A stretch of 64,000 nucleotides of DNA, taken from contig CACZHT010000012.1 in the NCBI GenBank assembly GCA_902781045.1, positions 23,350-87,349 on the forward strand, written 5' to 3'. Of the stretch, positions 10,301 to 22,703 are shown in pieces (the first letter of the stretch is position 1; each line of letters begins with the position of its first letter). Source of the stretch: an uncultured Bacteroidales bacterium. Lineage in GTDB: Bacteria > Bacteroidota > Bacteroidia > Bacteroidales > Muribaculaceae. Made by a program: the position numbers and the translations under genes. Below the pieces are notes generated by a model. That model was not told the origin of the DNA and did not search any database. It worked only from the letters and a program-made list of their open reading frames with translations.

Positions 10301-11666
10301 ACGCCTGGATGCCCAGTCGGTGCAGCGTCGGTGCACGGTTGAGCAACACGGGGTGTCCCTTCATCACGTTCTCCAGAATATCCCACACGACAGGTTCCTT
10401 GCGGTCAACAATCTTCTTGGCGCTCTTGACCGTCTTGACAATGCCGCGCTCGATGAGCTTGCGGATGACAAAGGGTTTGTAAAGCTCGGCAGCCATGTCC
10501 TTGGGAATGCCGCACTCACCCATCCTCAGCTCAGGACCAACGACGATGACCGAACGTGCCGAATAGTCAACACGCTTACCGAGCAGGTTCTGGCGGAAGC
10601 GTCCTTGCTTTCCCTTGAGGCTGTCGCTGAGCGACTTGAGGGGTCGGTTGGCATCGCTCTTGACCGCGCTGGACTTGCGCGAGTTGTCGAGCAGCGAGTC
10701 TACTGCCTCCTGGAGCATGCGCTTCTCGTTGCGCAAGATGACCTCAGGAGCCTTGATCTCGATGAGTCGTTTGAGGCGGTTGTTGCGGATGATGACACGG
10801 CGATACAGGTCGTTGATGTCGCTCGTGGCAAATCGTCCACCGTCCAGCGGGATGAGCGGTCTCAGGTCGGGCGGGATGACCGGCAGCACCTTGAGCACCA
10901 TCCACTCGGGCCTGTTGATGTTCTTGCTCGTGCGGAACGACTCGACCACCTGCAGGCGCTTCAACGCCTCGGTCTTGCGCTGCTGGCTGTTCTCCTTGTA
11001 TGCCCGGTCGCGCAGCTGGTTGGCCAGCACATCCAGGTCAATCGAGGCCAGCAGGTCATAGATGGCCTCGGCACCCATCTTGGCGATGAACTTGTTGGGG
11101 TCATCGTCGTCAAGGCTGGCGTTTTCCTTGGGCACGTTCTCCATCACGGCCAGGTACTCGTCCTCGCTGAGCAGGTCCAGCTTCTCGAGTTCTCGCTCCT
11201 CCTTGTCGTTCTCCTTGATTTTCTGTCCGCCGGGATTGATGACCACATAGCGCTCATAGTAGATGACCGCGTCCAGCTTCTTGGTGGGCAGTCCCAGCAG
11301 GTAGCCAATCTTGTTGGGCAACGAGCGGAAGTACCAGATGTGAGCCACCGGCACGACGAGCTGGATGTGTCCGCTGCGCTCGCGGCGCACCTTCTTCTCA
11401 GTGACCTCCACACCACAGTGGTCGCACACGATGCCCTTGTAGCGGATGCGCTTGTACTTGCCGCAATGGCACTCATAGTCCTTTACCGGACCGAAGATGC
11501 GCTCGCAGAACAGTCCATCTCGCTCGGGCTTGTAGGTGCGATAGTTGATGGTCTCAGGCTTGAGCACCTCGCCGTAGGAGTTCTCCAGAATCTCGTCGGG
11601 CGAGGCCAGACTGATGGAGATACGCGAGAAGTTGCTCTTGATTTTAGTGTCTCTTCTAAAAGCCAT
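7356..11666 (-). CDS. rpoC: DNA-directed RNA polymerase subunit beta'
   Basis: A 1436-residue beta' subunit, full length for Bacteroidetes. It forms the catalytic cleft of RNA polymerase with beta. The active-site motif NADFDGDQ that binds the catalytic magnesium is at residues 477-484. The N-terminal zinc site is present ([10 protein letters not shown] followed by CDHCG), and the second cysteine cluster appears in the segment around [13 protein letters not shown]. The start at 11666 ([13 protein letters not shown]) lies 25 bp after the rpoB stop, so the two are cotranscribed. A strong terminator follows. Nothing is unusual. A 958-codon open frame on the opposite strand is a shadow. Confidence 0.99.
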   Translation of the reverse strand: MAFRRDTKIKSNFSRISISLASPDEILENSYGEVLKPETINYRTYKPERDGLFCERIFGPVKDYECHCGKYKRIRYKGIVCDHCGVEVTEKKVRRERSGHIQLVVPVAHIWYFRSLPNKIGYLLGLPTKKLDAVIYYERYVVINPGGQKIKENDKEERELEKLDLLSEDEYLAVMENVPKENASLDDDDPNKFIAKMGAEAIYDLLASIDLDVLANQLRDRAYKENSQQRKTEALKRLQVVESFRTSKNINRPEWMVLKVLPVIPPDLRPLIPLDGGRFATSDINDLYRRVIIRNNRLKRLIEIKAPEVILRNEKRMLQEAVDSLLDNSRKSSAVKSDANRPLKSLSDSLKGKQGRFRQNLLGKRVDYSARSVIVVGPELRMGECGIPKDMAAELYKPFVIRKLIERGIVKTVKSAKKIVDRKEPVVWDILENVMKGHPVLLNRAPTLHRLGIQAFQPKLIEGKAIQLHPLACTAFNADFDGDQMAVHLPLGNEAIVEAQMLMLEPHNILNPANGAPITVPSQDMVLGLYYITKLREGDKGEGLKFYGPEEAIIAYNEGRVAMNAIISVRTEVADEQGNLHTELVEKTSVGRIMFNNSVPREMGFINELISKKSLRDIITNVIRRCGVPRSAKFLDDVKNMGYYMAFKGGLSFNLDDVLIPAKKQEYIAEGDARVEQIINDYNMGFITNNERYNQVIDVWTNVNQHLTSTLMEEMKADKQGFNSVYMMLDSGARGSKDQIRQLSGMRGLMAKPQKSGVEGGQQIIENPILANFKEGLSVLEYFISTHGARKGLADTALKTADAGYLTRRLVDVAHDVVITEEDCGTLRGLVCREVKNKDDVVASLGERIVGRVSVHDVIDPTTNEVIVQAGEEITDAAAARINESPIESVEIRSVLTCEAKHGVCAKCYGRNLASHRMVQKGEAVGVIAAQSIGEPGTQLTLRTFHAGGVASNQAAESQMISKYDGILELEELRTVKNKDNVDIVIGRMTEMRIIDANTRLPLTSGTIVYGSKLYFENGAEVKKGDKITEWDPFNAVIVSEVGGTLRFNNLVDGITYRTEVDETSGNSEKIIIESKDHTRIPEAQLVDENGEVIKTYSLPVGAHLLFDEGEQLSAGETFVKIPRTSSGGAGDITGGLPRVTELFEARNPSNPAVVSEIDGEVTFGRVKRGNREIVVTSRLGEVKKYLVPLSKQILVQENDYVRAGTPLSDGAITPADILRIKGPTAVQDYIVNEVQDVYRLQGVKINDKHFEVIVRQMMRKVNILDPGDTRFLEQQVVDKRDFMDENDRIWGKKVVTDAGDCPDVMPGQIITARKLRDLNSTLKRRDLKLVVVRDAVPATSEQILQGITRAALQTSSFMSAASFQETTKVLNEAAINGKVDTLEGMKENVICGHLIPAGTGLREYQSLMVGSKAELALAGVITDENLLVGENAILR

Positions 11667-11691
11667 ATCTGTTGTTCGTAATGTGGAGTTA

Positions 11692-15498
<3,807 letters not shown>

Positions 15499-15568
15499 TG
15501 AAAGAATATATTAGTGAACTCGAAAAAAAGTAAAACGTGGAGACAGTGAGCGACTAGCATAGGGTCAA

Positions 15569-15607
15569 CTCACACACCCTGCTCGCAATGCGCACATGGT
15601 GTGTGAG
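15569..15607 (-). promoter_or_regulatory. Perfect 10-bp inverted repeat in the rpoB leader
   Basis: CTCACACACC at 15569-15578 pairs with GGTGTGTGAG at 15598-15607 across a 19-nt loop. No T run follows on either strand, so it is not a standard terminator. It lies about 70 nt upstream of the rpoB start, between the rplL terminator and the gene. It may be a leader structure controlling rpoBC or an operator. I could not assign it to a known ribosomal or polymerase leader family. Confidence 0.55.
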
Positions 15608-15685
15608 CCAACCTTCATGCTGGTCAAGCGATGTGTCGTGAAAATCAATGAATCGAAAATAAATCAGCGGATAATCATCTGGACA

Positions 15686-15728
15686 CAAAAAGGTTAAGAA
15701 TCGACACAACAAGGGGGATTCTTAACCT
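15686..15728 (-). terminator. Terminator or attenuator between rplL and rpoB
   Basis: On the minus strand a perfect 12-bp stem (AGGTTAAGAATC pairing with GATTCTTAACCT, arms 15717-15728 and 15691-15702) is followed by TTTTTGTG. It lies 24 bp after the rplL stop and upstream of rpoB. It could end the ribosomal-protein transcript completely or act as a leaky attenuator that sets the ratio of rplL to rpoBC expression. No clean TAnnTTTG box is visible between it and rpoB, which favours partial read-through. Confidence 0.85.
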
Positions 15729-15751
15729 AGACACCTGATAGTCAGGCGTGA

Positions 15752-16129
15752 TTATTTCAGTTCAATCTCAGCACCCAGAGCTTCCAGCTCATTCTTCAGA
15801 CCCTCAGCGTCGGCCTTGGGCATGCCTTCCTTGACGGTGCCAGGAGCCTTGTCAACCAGATCCTTTGCCTCCTTCAGGCCAAGGCCAGTGAGCTCTTTCA
15901 CCTTCTTGATCACCTGGAGCTTGTTGGCACCAGCAGCCTTGAGGACAACGTCGAACGAAGTCTTCTCCTCCTCGGCGGGAGCGGCACCTGCGGCGGGACC
16001 AGCAGCAACTGCAACAGCTGCAGCGGCGGGTTCGATACCATATTCTGTTTTCAGGATCTCAGCGAGTTCGTTAACTTCCTTGACTGTGAGATTAACCAAC
16101 TGTTCTGCAAAAGCTTTCAAATCTGCCAT
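15752..16129 (-). CDS. rplL: 50S ribosomal protein bL12 (L7/L12)
   Basis: A 125-residue protein with the usual order: an N-terminal dimerisation helix ([16 protein letters not shown]), an Ala/Gly/Pro-rich hinge at about 35-52, and the C-terminal factor-binding domain with [15 protein letters not shown] and [14 protein letters not shown]. It forms the stalk that recruits translation GTPases. It follows rplJ by 41 bp and is followed by a strong hairpin terminator. Confidence 0.98.
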   Translation of the reverse strand: MADLKAFAEQLVNLTVKEVNELAEILKTEYGIEPAAAAVAVAAGPAAGAAPAEEEKTSFDVVLKAAGANKLQVIKKVKELTGLGLKEAKDLVDKAPGTVKEGMPKADAEGLKNELEALGAEIELK

Positions 16130-16170
16130 TGTTGTATGATTTTAATTGTAATTGTTTCGTGATTATTTGT

Positions 16171-16695
16171 TTAGTCTTCTTTTTTTGATAATGTTTCAAG
16201 GATTCCGTGAATCTTGCCACCACCACTCTGCAGAGCGCTGATAACATTCTTGGCAGGCGACTGCAACAGAGCGACAACGTCGGCAATAAGCTCGTTCTTG
16301 CTCTTGAGGTTGCAAAGTGCCTCGAGATTCTCCTCACCGACAAACACAGTCTCTTCGACGTATGCGGCCTTGAATGCGGGGATGGTCTCCTTCTTCTTCC
16401 GGAAGTCCTTAATCAGTCGTGCAGGAGCATTGCCGGTGTTGCACAGCAGCAACGTGGTGCTTCCTGCCAGTGAACCATAGAGACCCGAGTAGTCGATGTC
16501 CGACTGCTCCATAGCCTTCTTCAACAGGGTGTTCTTGACGACCATCATCTTGATGCCGGCCTTGAAGGCAGCGCGACGCAAGTCGACTGTGCGCTCGGCA
16601 TTGAGAGCGGTGGTCTCGGCCAGGTACACGACACTGTACTGCGACAGTGTGTCCTTGATTTTGTCAATCAATAAAGCCTTATCTTCTTTTCTCAT
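16171..16695 (-). CDS. rplJ: 50S ribosomal protein uL10
   Basis: A 174-residue stalk-base protein. The N-terminal RNA-binding domain (MRKEDKALLIDKIKD, then FKAGIKMMVVKNTLLKKA) and the C-terminal helix that holds L12 dimers are recognisable. The spacer from rplA is only 24 bp, so there is no room for a classic L10 leader directly upstream; any autoregulation must act elsewhere, for example in the spacer before rpoB. Confidence 0.97.
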   Translation of the reverse strand: MRKEDKALLIDKIKDTLSQYSVVYLAETTALNAERTVDLRRAAFKAGIKMMVVKNTLLKKAMEQSDIDYSGLYGSLAGSTTLLLCNTGNAPARLIKDFRKKKETIPAFKAAYVEETVFVGEENLEALCNLKSKNELIADVVALLQSPAKNVISALQSGGGKIHGILETLSKKED

Positions 16696-16719
16696 CTTTG
16701 TCCAAAAATTTTAAAATGA

Positions 16720-17415
16720 TTAAGCTTCAATCGACTTGGTATCAACCTTAATACCCTTGCTCATTGTGCTCGAAAGATAAATGCTCTTGATGTATGTACC
16801 CTTGGCAGCAGCGGGTTTCAGCTTGATCAGCGTCTGGATGAACGCGGTGGCGTTCTCACGGATCTGGTCGGGCGTGAACGAAACCTTGCCGATGCTAGTG
16901 TGTACAATACCACCCTTGTCGACCTTAAAGTCAATCTTACCCTGTTTCACTTCTTTCACAGCCTTAGCCACATCGGGCGTGACAGTGCCGCTCTTGGGGT
17001 TAGGCATCAGTCCACGAGGACCCAGCACACGACCCAGGGGGCCAATCTTGCCCATGATTTGGGGCTGCGTAATAATCACATCAACGTCGGTCCAACCGCC
17101 TTTGATTTTGTCAATATACTCGTCGAGACCCACGTAGTCGGCACCAGCCTCCTTGGCAGCAGCCTCCTGGTCGGGATTGCAGAGGACCAGGACACGCACC
17201 TGCTTTCCAGTTCCGTGCGGCAGCGAGACAACGCCACGCACCATCTGGTTGGCTTTGCGGGGGTCAACACCAAGACGTACGTCGATATCAGCTGAGGCAT
17301 CAAACTTAGTGAAGGTGATTTCCTTCAGCAACGCTGCAGCTTCCGCAAGAGTGTAGACCTTCCCTGCTTCAATTTTCTCGGCGGCAATCTTTTGATTTTT
17401 TGTTAGTTTACCCAT
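16720..17415 (-). CDS. rplA: 50S ribosomal protein uL1
   Basis: A 231-residue protein of normal length. Motifs include [20 protein letters not shown] near the N-terminus and [19 protein letters not shown] in the second domain. It forms the L1 stalk that moves tRNA out of the E site. It lies 12 bp after rplK in the same operon. Confidence 0.98.
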   Translation of the reverse strand: MGKLTKNQKIAAEKIEAGKVYTLAEAAALLKEITFTKFDASADIDVRLGVDPRKANQMVRGVVSLPHGTGKQVRVLVLCNPDQEAAAKEAGADYVGLDEYIDKIKGGWTDVDVIITQPQIMGKIGPLGRVLGPRGLMPNPKSGTVTPDVAKAVKEVKQGKIDFKVDKGGIVHTSIGKVSFTPDQIRENATAFIQTLIKLKPAAAKGTYIKSIYLSSTMSKGIKVDTKSIEA

Positions 17416-17427
17416 AATAATTGAAGA

Positions 17428-17871
17428 TTAAATGTTTTCGGGGAATTCGCCCTTTACAGTGATACCCATACTTCTTGCTGTTCCGGCCACCATGCGCATA
17501 GCCGAGGCTAGTGTAAAACAGTTCAAATCAGGCATTTTGTCTTCAGCAATCTCCTTGACCTGGTCCCAAGTCACACTAGCCACCTTCTTGCGGTTGGGCT
17601 CGCCAGAGCCACCCTTGACCTTGGCTGCATCAAGCAGCTGCACGGGCACGGGCGAAGTCTTGACCACAAAGTCGAAGCTCTTGTCGGCATAGTAGGTGAT
17701 CACCACAGGGAGCACCTTGCCGGCCTTGGCCTGGGTACGGGCATTGAATTGCTTGCAAAACTCCATGATGTTGATACCCTTAGAACCCAGAGCAGGTCCT
17801 ACTGGCGGCGAAGGGTTTGCTGCTCCACCTTTAATCTGCAATTTGATCTGTCCAGCAATTTCTTTAGCCAT
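17428..17871 (-). CDS. rplK: 50S ribosomal protein uL11
   Basis: A 147-residue protein with the proline-rich N-terminal motif ([19 protein letters not shown]) and the C-terminal RNA-binding motif [12 protein letters not shown]. It forms the GTPase-associated centre with 23S rRNA. It lies 70 bp after nusG, in the standard secE-nusG-rplK-rplA order. Confidence 0.98.
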   Translation of the reverse strand: MAKEIAGQIKLQIKGGAANPSPPVGPALGSKGINIMEFCKQFNARTQAKAGKVLPVVITYYADKSFDFVVKTSPVPVQLLDAAKVKGGSGEPNRKKVASVTWDQVKEIAEDKMPDLNCFTLASAMRMVAGTARSMGITVKGEFPENI

Positions 17872-17941
17872 TGTTTTTGTCTTTTATTTGGAATTAAAAA
17901 CGACGCTATGTGCGCTCCAGTGTCGTAACATCACTGAAAGC

Positions 17942-18496
17942 TCACTCACGCTCGACTTGCGAATTATCCAGCTTGAGGGGTGTCTCACGACCGAAGACCT
18001 TGACCATCACGGTGAGCTCACGCTTCTCTCGGTTGACCTCCCGGATTTCGCCAATGAAGCCACTGAAAGGACCGTAGTTCACCTTGACGCTCTCGCCGAC
18101 CATAAAGTCGTTGAGCACGTCCATGGTCTCGACCTCCTTCTCCTCAGCTTGACCAAGCATCTCGGCAATCTGCGACTCAGGCACAATGACAGGCTTCTTA
18201 CCCGTCTCGCGTGTGCGCAGGAAGTCGATGACATTGGTCGTGTTTTGGAGAAAATTCTCAATCTCGCCCGTCAGAGAAGCCTGGACATAGACGTAACCGG
18301 AGAAGAGGATCCTCTCTTTGATCACCTTCTTGCCGTTGCGTGTAGCCAGGACTTTTTCGGTGGGAACCAACACCTGGGAAATGTGATTTCCATACTCGGC
18401 GACATTCTTGCACGTCGCCTCGAGCATTTCTTTCACTTTTAATTCTTTTCCCGATATGGTACGTAGGACGTACCACTGTTTCGCTGCTTCAGCCAT
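17942..18496 (-). CDS. nusG: Transcription termination/antitermination factor NusG
   Basis: A 184-residue protein with the N-terminal NGN domain (QWYVLRTISGKELKVKEM) that binds RNA polymerase, and a C-terminal KOW domain around VGESVKVNYGPFSGFIGEIR. It links RNA polymerase to Rho or to the leading ribosome. It sits between secE (92 bp upstream) and rplK. Confidence 0.98.
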   Translation of the reverse strand: MAEAAKQWYVLRTISGKELKVKEMLEATCKNVAEYGNHISQVLVPTEKVLATRNGKKVIKERILFSGYVYVQASLTGEIENFLQNTTNVIDFLRTRETGKKPVIVPESQIAEMLGQAEEKEVETMDVLNDFMVGESVKVNYGPFSGFIGEIREVNREKRELTVMVKVFGRETPLKLDNSQVERE

Positions 18497-18588
18497 TGTC
18501 CTCTGTTTGCTACCGATTGAAAATTAGTTGTACGTTTAGGGTCGTGCCAAGCTCTATACACTCTCGTGCATGCTACTCGTCCTGACCG

Positions 18589-18792
18589 TCAGGCGGTGGG
18601 GATGTTGTAGATGAGGTGCATGATCTGATTGATTGCCAGGTCGACAAGCCAAATCACAATCGCCATGATGATGGAAGCAACCATCACGATGACTGTGCTG
18701 TTGGCCAGCTCGCTCTTGCTGGGCCAAGAAACCTTATGAAGGAGTTCGTTATAAGATTCCTCGATATCCGTAAGTACTTTAAATTTCTTCAT
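18589..18792 (-). CDS. secE: Preprotein translocase subunit SecE
   Basis: A 67-residue protein with one transmembrane helix (about residues 33-56) preceded by the conserved cytoplasmic helix ending KVSWPSKSEL. It clamps SecY in the Sec translocon. Short SecE of this length is normal outside Proteobacteria. It lies just after tRNA-Trp and before nusG, the classic context. Confidence 0.96.
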   Translation of the reverse strand: MKKFKVLTDIEESYNELLHKVSWPSKSELANSTVIVMVASIIMAIVIWLVDLAINQIMHLIYNIPTA

Positions 18793-18814
18793 CTTGATTA
18801 AGTGTCAAAATTAG

Positions 18815-18887
18815 CACGGGAAGTAAGACTCGAACTCACGACCTACGGTTTTGGAGACCGTCGCTCTACCAACTGAGCTATTCCCGT
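18815..18887 (-). tRNA. tRNA-Trp (CCA anticodon)
   Basis: A 73-nt cloverleaf on the minus strand. The acceptor ACGGGAA pairs with TTCCCGT, the anticodon loop is CTCCAAA with anticodon CCA, and the T arm contains GTTCGAGTC. No CCA end is encoded. It sits between tuf and secE, as in many bacteria. Confidence 0.97.
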
Positions 18888-18888
18888 A

Positions 18889-18934
18889 ATAATAAAGTGC
18901 CGGCACGTTCACTCGGCGCGACGCGCCGGCACTT
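18889..18934 (-). terminator. GC-rich hairpin downstream of tuf
   Basis: On the minus strand a 10-bp stem (AAGTGCCGGC with GCCGGCACTT, arms 18925-18934 and 18895-18904) is followed by TATTATTA. It lies 31 bp after the tuf stop and just before tRNA-Trp. The tail is T-rich but interrupted, so it may be a partial terminator letting some transcripts continue into tRNA-Trp-secE-nusG. Confidence 0.7.
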
Positions 18935-18964
18935 AAATATGTTAAGATGTTATTTGCCCAAAGA

Positions 18965-20170
18965 TTAGGCGATGTCTTCAAGGATCTCGGTGATCTGGCC
19001 CGAACCGACGGTGCGGCCACCCTCACGGATTGCGAAACGCAGACCTGCGCTGCAAGCCACCGGAGTGATCAGGCTCACCTCAATTTCGACGTTGTCACCC
19101 GGCATTACCATCTCGATGCCCTCCGGCAACTTGATCTCGCCAGTCACATCCAGAGTGCGGATGTAGAACTGAGGACGATACTTGTTGTGGAACGGAGTGT
19201 GACGGCCACCCTCTTCCTTCTTCAGCACATAGATCGAGGCCTTGAAGTGATCGTGGGGCTTCACCATACCCGGATGGCAGATAACCATACCGCGCTTGAT
19301 GGTCTTATAGTCGATACCGCGGAGCAGCAGACCTACGTTGTCGCCAGCCTCACCCTGGTCGAGCAGCTTGCGGAACATCTCAACGCCAGTGACCACCGAC
19401 TTCATCTCGGCGCCCAGACCCATGATCTGAACCTCATCACCAACCTTGATGACACCCGTCTCGATACGACCGGTAGCCACAGTACCACGGCCAGTGATCG
19501 AGAAGACATCCTCGATAGGCATCAGGAAGGGCTTGTCGATATCGCGCGGAGGCAGAGGAATCCACTCATCCACAGCGTTCATCAGCTCGATCACGGTCTG
19601 CTCCCACTTGGGATCGCCCTGCAGGGCGCCCAGAGCCGAACCCTTGATCACGGGAGTGTTGTCGCCGTCGAAGTCATACTTGTTGAGCAGGTCACGGACA
19701 TCCATCTCCACGAGCTCGATCATCTCCTCGTCAACATCGGGAGAGTCGCACTTGTTCAGGAAGATCACCAGACGGGGGACATTCACCTGACGGGCGAGCA
19801 GGATGTGCTCGGCAGTCTGAGGCATCACACCGTCGGTAGCGGCAACCACAACGATTGCACCGTCCATCTGAGCGGCACCAGTAACCATGTTCTTCACATA
19901 GTCGGCGTGGCCCGGGCAGTCAACGTGAGCATAGTGGCGGTTAGCGGTCTCATACTCGACATGAGCGGTGTTGATAGTGATACCGCGCTCCTTCTCCTCG
20001 GGAGCATTGTCGATCGAGTCGAACGAACGAACGCTGGAGGCATCAATGTTACCCTGCTTGGCAAGCACGGTGGTGATGGCTGCGGTCAAGGTGGTCTTAC
20101 CGTGGTCAACGTGACCGATCGTACCGATGTTTACATGCGGCTTGGATCTTTCGAATTTCTCTTTTGCCAT
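18965..20170 (-). CDS. tuf: Translation elongation factor Tu
   Basis: A 401-residue GTPase that brings aminoacyl-tRNA to the ribosome. The P-loop GHVDHGKT is at 19-26, the switch motif DCPGH and the base-recognition motif NKCD are intact, and the C-terminal domains are complete ([12 protein letters not shown]). It lies downstream of four tRNAs and upstream of tRNA-Trp-secE. No Shine-Dalgarno precedes the start, which is normal for this phylum. Confidence 0.99.
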   Translation of the reverse strand: MAKEKFERSKPHVNIGTIGHVDHGKTTLTAAITTVLAKQGNIDASSVRSFDSIDNAPEEKERGITINTAHVEYETANRHYAHVDCPGHADYVKNMVTGAAQMDGAIVVVAATDGVMPQTAEHILLARQVNVPRLVIFLNKCDSPDVDEEMIELVEMDVRDLLNKYDFDGDNTPVIKGSALGALQGDPKWEQTVIELMNAVDEWIPLPPRDIDKPFLMPIEDVFSITGRGTVATGRIETGVIKVGDEVQIMGLGAEMKSVVTGVEMFRKLLDQGEAGDNVGLLLRGIDYKTIKRGMVICHPGMVKPHDHFKASIYVLKKEEGGRHTPFHNKYRPQFYIRTLDVTGEIKLPEGIEMVMPGDNVEIEVSLITPVACSAGLRFAIREGGRTVGSGQITEILEDIA

Positions 20171-20289
20171 AACTTAGTTACTATTTTTGGAATAAATGTT
20201 TTGTTTCACACCACTGCATATTAGTCTTCGCCCCCAGTGAGCCGATTAACTCGCGATCATTGAGAGGCGAAGCGTCTGATATGTCATTG

Positions 20290-20361
<72 letters not shown>

Positions 20362-20374
20362 AATTCGTTCTTTG

Positions 20375-20447
20375 AGCGGAAGACGGGATTCAAACCCGCG
20401 GCCCTCAGCTTGGAAGGCTGATGCTCTATCGACTGAGCTACTTCCGC
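20375..20447 (-). tRNA. tRNA-Gly (TCC anticodon)
   Basis: A 73-nt cloverleaf on the minus strand. The acceptor GCGGAAG pairs with CTTCCGC, and the anticodon arm TCAGC-CTTCCAA-GCTGA gives TCC. It lies 13 bp after the tRNA-Thr(GGT) gene in window order and belongs to the same tRNA-tuf transcript. Confidence 0.97.
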
Positions 20448-20455
20448 AAAATCTG

Positions 20456-20538
20456 TGGGTAGAGATGGATTCGAACCACCGAAGCGATGACGCAGCAGAT
20501 TTACAGTCTGCCCCATTTGGCCACTCTGGAATCTACCC
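20456..20538 (-). tRNA. tRNA-Tyr (GTA anticodon)
   Basis: An 83-nt class II tRNA with a long variable arm. The acceptor GGGTAGA pairs with TCTACCC, and the anticodon arm GCAGA-CTGTAAA-TCTGC gives GTA. Member of the tRNA cluster before tuf. Confidence 0.97.
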
Positions 20539-20552
20539 AACATGTCTGTTTG

Positions 20553-20626
20553 AGCCTCTTGTCGGATTCGAACCAACGACCCCGAGATTACAAATCACGT
20601 GCTCTGGCCAACTGAGCTAAAGAGGC
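20553..20626 (-). tRNA. tRNA-Thr (TGT anticodon)
   Basis: A 74-nt cloverleaf whose acceptor GCCTCTT pairs with AAGAGGC. The anticodon arm is CGTGA-TTTGTAA-TCTCG, giving TGT with a T-T mismatch in the middle of the stem. It is the first gene of the four-tRNA-tuf transcript, about 45 bp after a -7 promoter box. Confidence 0.95.
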
Positions 20627-20671
20627 AGTTGCTCACACGAGAACCGACAGGTTGAACTCGTTTTGCGGGTG

Positions 20672-20679
20672 CAAAGATA
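20672..20679 (-). promoter_or_regulatory. -7 promoter box of the tRNA-tuf operon
   Basis: Minus strand TATCTTTG, a perfect TAnnTTTG match, about 45 bp upstream of the mature tRNA-Thr(TGT). The AT-rich DNA behind it (20680-20780) has long A/T runs that could act as an upstream element. Confidence 0.75.
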
Positions 20680-20795
20680 CGGCCATTTTTTGAACCGGCA
20701 AAATTTTCGCAAGTTTTTTTTCAAAAAAAGTGTGTTTTTCCCCGATTTTAACGAACAGAAAAATTTACACCTTATTATATAGGCTCTTTTCCACA

Positions 20796-20829
20796 ACAAA
20801 GCCCCGCCTCCCTGCTGGGCTGGCGGGGC
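20796..20829 (-). terminator. Terminator after hpf
   Basis: On the minus strand an 8-bp GC stem (GCCCCGCC with GGCGGGGC, arms 20822-20829 and 20801-20808) is followed by TTTGTTG. It lies 27 bp past the hpf stop and separates the xerC-hpf unit from the tRNA-tuf promoter. Confidence 0.8.
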
Positions 20830-20855
20830 CTGATGCCGGCTGAGCCAAGTTGTGG

Positions 20856-21149
20856 CTACTTGTCCTTGCGGGTTTTCTCGAGCTGGCGCTTTAGCGCGTC
20901 GACACACAGGTCGATGGCCTCCTCGAAGGTGTCAGCCGTCTTCGACGCGAACAAGTCGTCCTGCTGCGGCATGAGCAACTTGACCGAGGCTTCCTTGTTC
21001 ATGGCCGTCTCGGGCTTGACGACCTTCAGGTTGACCTCTACGTTGTTAATCATCTCGTTGTGCTTGACCAGCTTCTCAACCTTCTTGTTGATGAACTGCT
21101 GCAACTTCTCGGTAGCATCGAAGTGAATGGCTTGGATCTTGACTTCCAT
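20856..21149 (-). CDS. hpf: Ribosome hibernation-promoting factor, short HPF/RaiA type
   Basis: A 97-residue protein with the HPF/RaiA fold pattern: MEVKIQAIHFDATEKLQQFINKK starts the first strand and helix (only the leading part is quoted here as MEVKIQAIHF), and the C-terminal helix reads FEEAIDLCVDALKRQLEK. Short HPF binds the decoding centre of idle 30S subunits and stabilises inactive ribosomes. The start at 21149 is supported by a full Shine-Dalgarno (AAAGGAGGT, 4 nt upstream of the ATG), which is rare in this phylum and is formed by the last codons of xerC. The ATG lies one base past the xerC stop codon, so translation of the two is probably coupled. Confidence 0.93.
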   Translation of the reverse strand: MEVKIQAIHFDATEKLQQFINKKVEKLVKHNEMINNVEVNLKVVKPETAMNKEASVKLLMPQQDDLFASKTADTFEEAIDLCVDALKRQLEKTRKDK

Positions 21150-21150
21150 A

Positions 21151-22050
21151 TTAACCTCCTTTTTTAAGCGCCCGTGGATGGGCAAGTTTGTAATGTGATT
21201 TAAGTTCGCTGAGCGTGATGTGGGTGTAGACTTGTGTCGCGGCCAGCGACTCATGGCCCAGCAGCTCCTTGACACTAGCCAGGTCGGCTCCGTTGTTGAG
21301 CATCGCGCTGGCAAACGAGTGTCGCAGCACATGCGGGCTGAGCTTGTCGCCTCCGCCCACGCTCTGCAGCGCCGAGTGGACCACGCGGTAGACCAGCGCC
21401 GGATAGAGCGGCTTGCCGTCGCGACGGACAAAGAACAGGTCGGTCGCCCCAACCTGGGCGGTGCGCACTGCACGGTAACGCTCGACCCAGCATGCCAGCT
21501 CGTGGCCAAAGGGGACGATGCGATCCTTGTCGCGCTTGCCCCTCACTCGCAACTGACGCGACACCGTGTCGACCCAGCTGTCCTCAAGGCTCATCAACTC
21601 GGCACGGCGTATGCCGGTGGAGTAGAACATGAGCACCATCAGATGGTCGCGCACTGCCTCGAAGTCATCCATGTCAACCCCCTGGTCCAACAGGCTGTCC
21701 ATGGCCTGCGGACGCACCACATGCGGCAGTTGCCTGGGCAATCGCGGCAACTCGATGTCGGCAGCGGGATTCTGGGATGACAGTCCCCGGCGCATCATCC
21801 AGCGATAGAACGCTCGCAGGGCCTGCACTTTGCGGCGCAAGGTGCGCGCACTGTCGCCCAGCGACGACCGCTGCACCAACCACGCTCTCACATCATTGAC
21901 CGTGACCGACTGCCAGTCCAGTTTGCTGCCTCCACCCAGGCAGGCAGCAAACTGCTCGAGGTCGCTGCCATAGCTGCTCGCCGTCAGCTCCGAGCGGTTG
22001 AGTTCTACCCGCTGGTGTGTCAGAAACTGGATGATGGTCTGGTCATTCAT
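21151..22050 (-). CDS. xerC: Tyrosine site-specific recombinase XerC-like
   Basis: A 299-residue recombinase from the ATG at 22050 (an in-frame TTG lies two codons upstream). It has an N-terminal SAM-like core-binding domain (about 1-85) and a catalytic domain with all key residues: Arg148 in GIRRAEL, Lys172 in RGKRDK, His240 and Arg243 in HVLRH, His266 in LLGHES, and Tyr275 in VYTH. XerC-type enzymes resolve chromosome dimers at dif. The neighbourhood rpsU-xerC-hpf-tuf is the conserved Bacteroidales housekeeping context, so this is the chromosomal recombinase and not a phage or transposon integrase. Confidence 0.93.
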   Translation of the reverse strand: MNDQTIIQFLTHQRVELNRSELTASSYGSDLEQFAACLGGGSKLDWQSVTVNDVRAWLVQRSSLGDSARTLRRKVQALRAFYRWMMRRGLSSQNPAADIELPRLPRQLPHVVRPQAMDSLLDQGVDMDDFEAVRDHLMVLMFYSTGIRRAELMSLEDSWVDTVSRQLRVRGKRDKDRIVPFGHELACWVERYRAVRTAQVGATDLFFVRRDGKPLYPALVYRVVHSALQSVGGGDKLSPHVLRHSFASAMLNNGADLASVKELLGHESLAATQVYTHITLSELKSHYKLAHPRALKKGG

Positions 22051-22167
22051 TGTCAACGAGAGCGACTTTCATTTCGCTCGCAACGAAGATACGCACTTTT
22101 TCTGAATCTGCCAAATTTTGAGCAGGAAAAACGCCAAAAACAGGGAAAAATGCCCCAAAACGGCAAC

Positions 22168-22203
22168 AAAAAGCCACCCTGCATGGTGCAAGATGGCTCT
22201 TTT
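22168..22203 (-). terminator. Terminator after rpsU
   Basis: A stem AGCCA (22172-22176) with TGGCT (22194-22198) is flanked by A5 on one side and T5 on the other, so it could work on both strands. On the minus strand it ends the rpsU transcript 27 bp after the stop; the xerC gene lies beyond it. Confidence 0.75.
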
Positions 22204-22229
22204 TATCACACTCGGGGTGTCAATGGCGA

Positions 22230-22421
22230 TTACTCCTCGGCATTGCGCAGCTGCTGCACATAGACAGCCTTCATCATCTTCTTGCGGTTGGTCACCGAGG
22301 GCTTCTGGAAGGCCTGGCGGGCACGCAGCTCCTTGACGATGCCGGTCTTCTCATATTTACGTTTGAACTTCTTCAAGGCGCGCTCGATGTTCTCGCCTTC
22401 CTTAACGGGTACGATAATCAT
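22230..22421 (-). CDS. rpsU: 30S ribosomal protein bS21
   Basis: A 63-residue basic protein (MIIVPVKEGENIERALKKF at the N-terminus) of normal length. bS21 sits near the 3' end of 16S rRNA. In Bacteroidetes ribosomes it helps to sequester the anti-Shine-Dalgarno, so its level affects which mRNAs are translated. The start codon here has no Shine-Dalgarno nearby; the upstream 40 nt are AT-rich. It is preceded by an unusually long structured leader (22422-22698). Confidence 0.97.
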   Translation of the reverse strand: MIIVPVKEGENIERALKKFKRKYEKTGIVKELRARQAFQKPSVTNRKKMMKAVYVQQLRNAEE

Positions 22422-22698
22422 AGTGTTGTGATTTTAATTGAGTTTGTTATGTTTATTTGATTTGTTATCATTCTAGCCGCTGGCAACCCACGCAGGACCC
22501 GGCCGTTGACCGACCCTGCCACGTCATGTTGTCGCGATGTGAGATTGTGAATTCCACCTTATTGGACTGGTGCCGCACGGTCAACTCCCGACCCTCGACA
22601 CACCGACATGCGGCCAGGTAGACAGAGCCGCACCGATGGGTTATATGTTCAGTTACAGTCTTTTAACTAAAATTTCGCAAACCTCCTTTCAGTTTCAC
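22422..22698 (-). promoter_or_regulatory. Long structured rpsU leader with a 5' anti-16S sequence
   Basis: This 460-bp spacer holds no gene. From the -7 box at 22704-22711 the predicted rpsU leader is about 275 nt. Near its 5' end is AAAGGAGGT (22681-22689), fully complementary to the 16S rRNA 3' end but about 260 nt from the rpsU ATG. Downstream are competing helices: TGCGGC at 22627-22632 and again at 22572-22577 can each pair with GCCGCA at 22609-22614. GTTGACCG at 22578-22585 can pair with CGGTCAAC at 22505-22512, which also lies inside a local GCAGG/CCTGC hairpin (22492-22519). A 16-codon open frame (ATG at 22610) covers part of it with no clear ribosome site. This looks like a cis-regulatory RNA; I cannot match it to a named family. 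Confidence 0.6.
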
Positions 22699-22703
22699 GG
22701 CTG

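Noticed and set aside
8805..11681. 958-codon open frame on the plus strand
   Set aside because: It is exactly antisense to rpoC, is His/Leu/Asp-rich and shows no family motif. GC-rich codon use on the other strand explains the lack of stops.
16696..16719. Ribosomal L10 leader before rplJ
   Set aside because: The spacer is only 24 bp, too short for the known structure.
21151..22050. Tyrosine recombinase as sign of an integrated element
   Set aside because: The neighbours rpsU, hpf, tuf and the tRNAs are the conserved chromosomal context of XerC; no att repeats or cargo genes were seen.
22422..22698. 6S RNA, SRP RNA, tmRNA or a known riboswitch in the spacer upstream of rpsU
   Set aside because: I saw none of the conserved sequence blocks of these RNAs; position and promoter fit an rpsU leader better.
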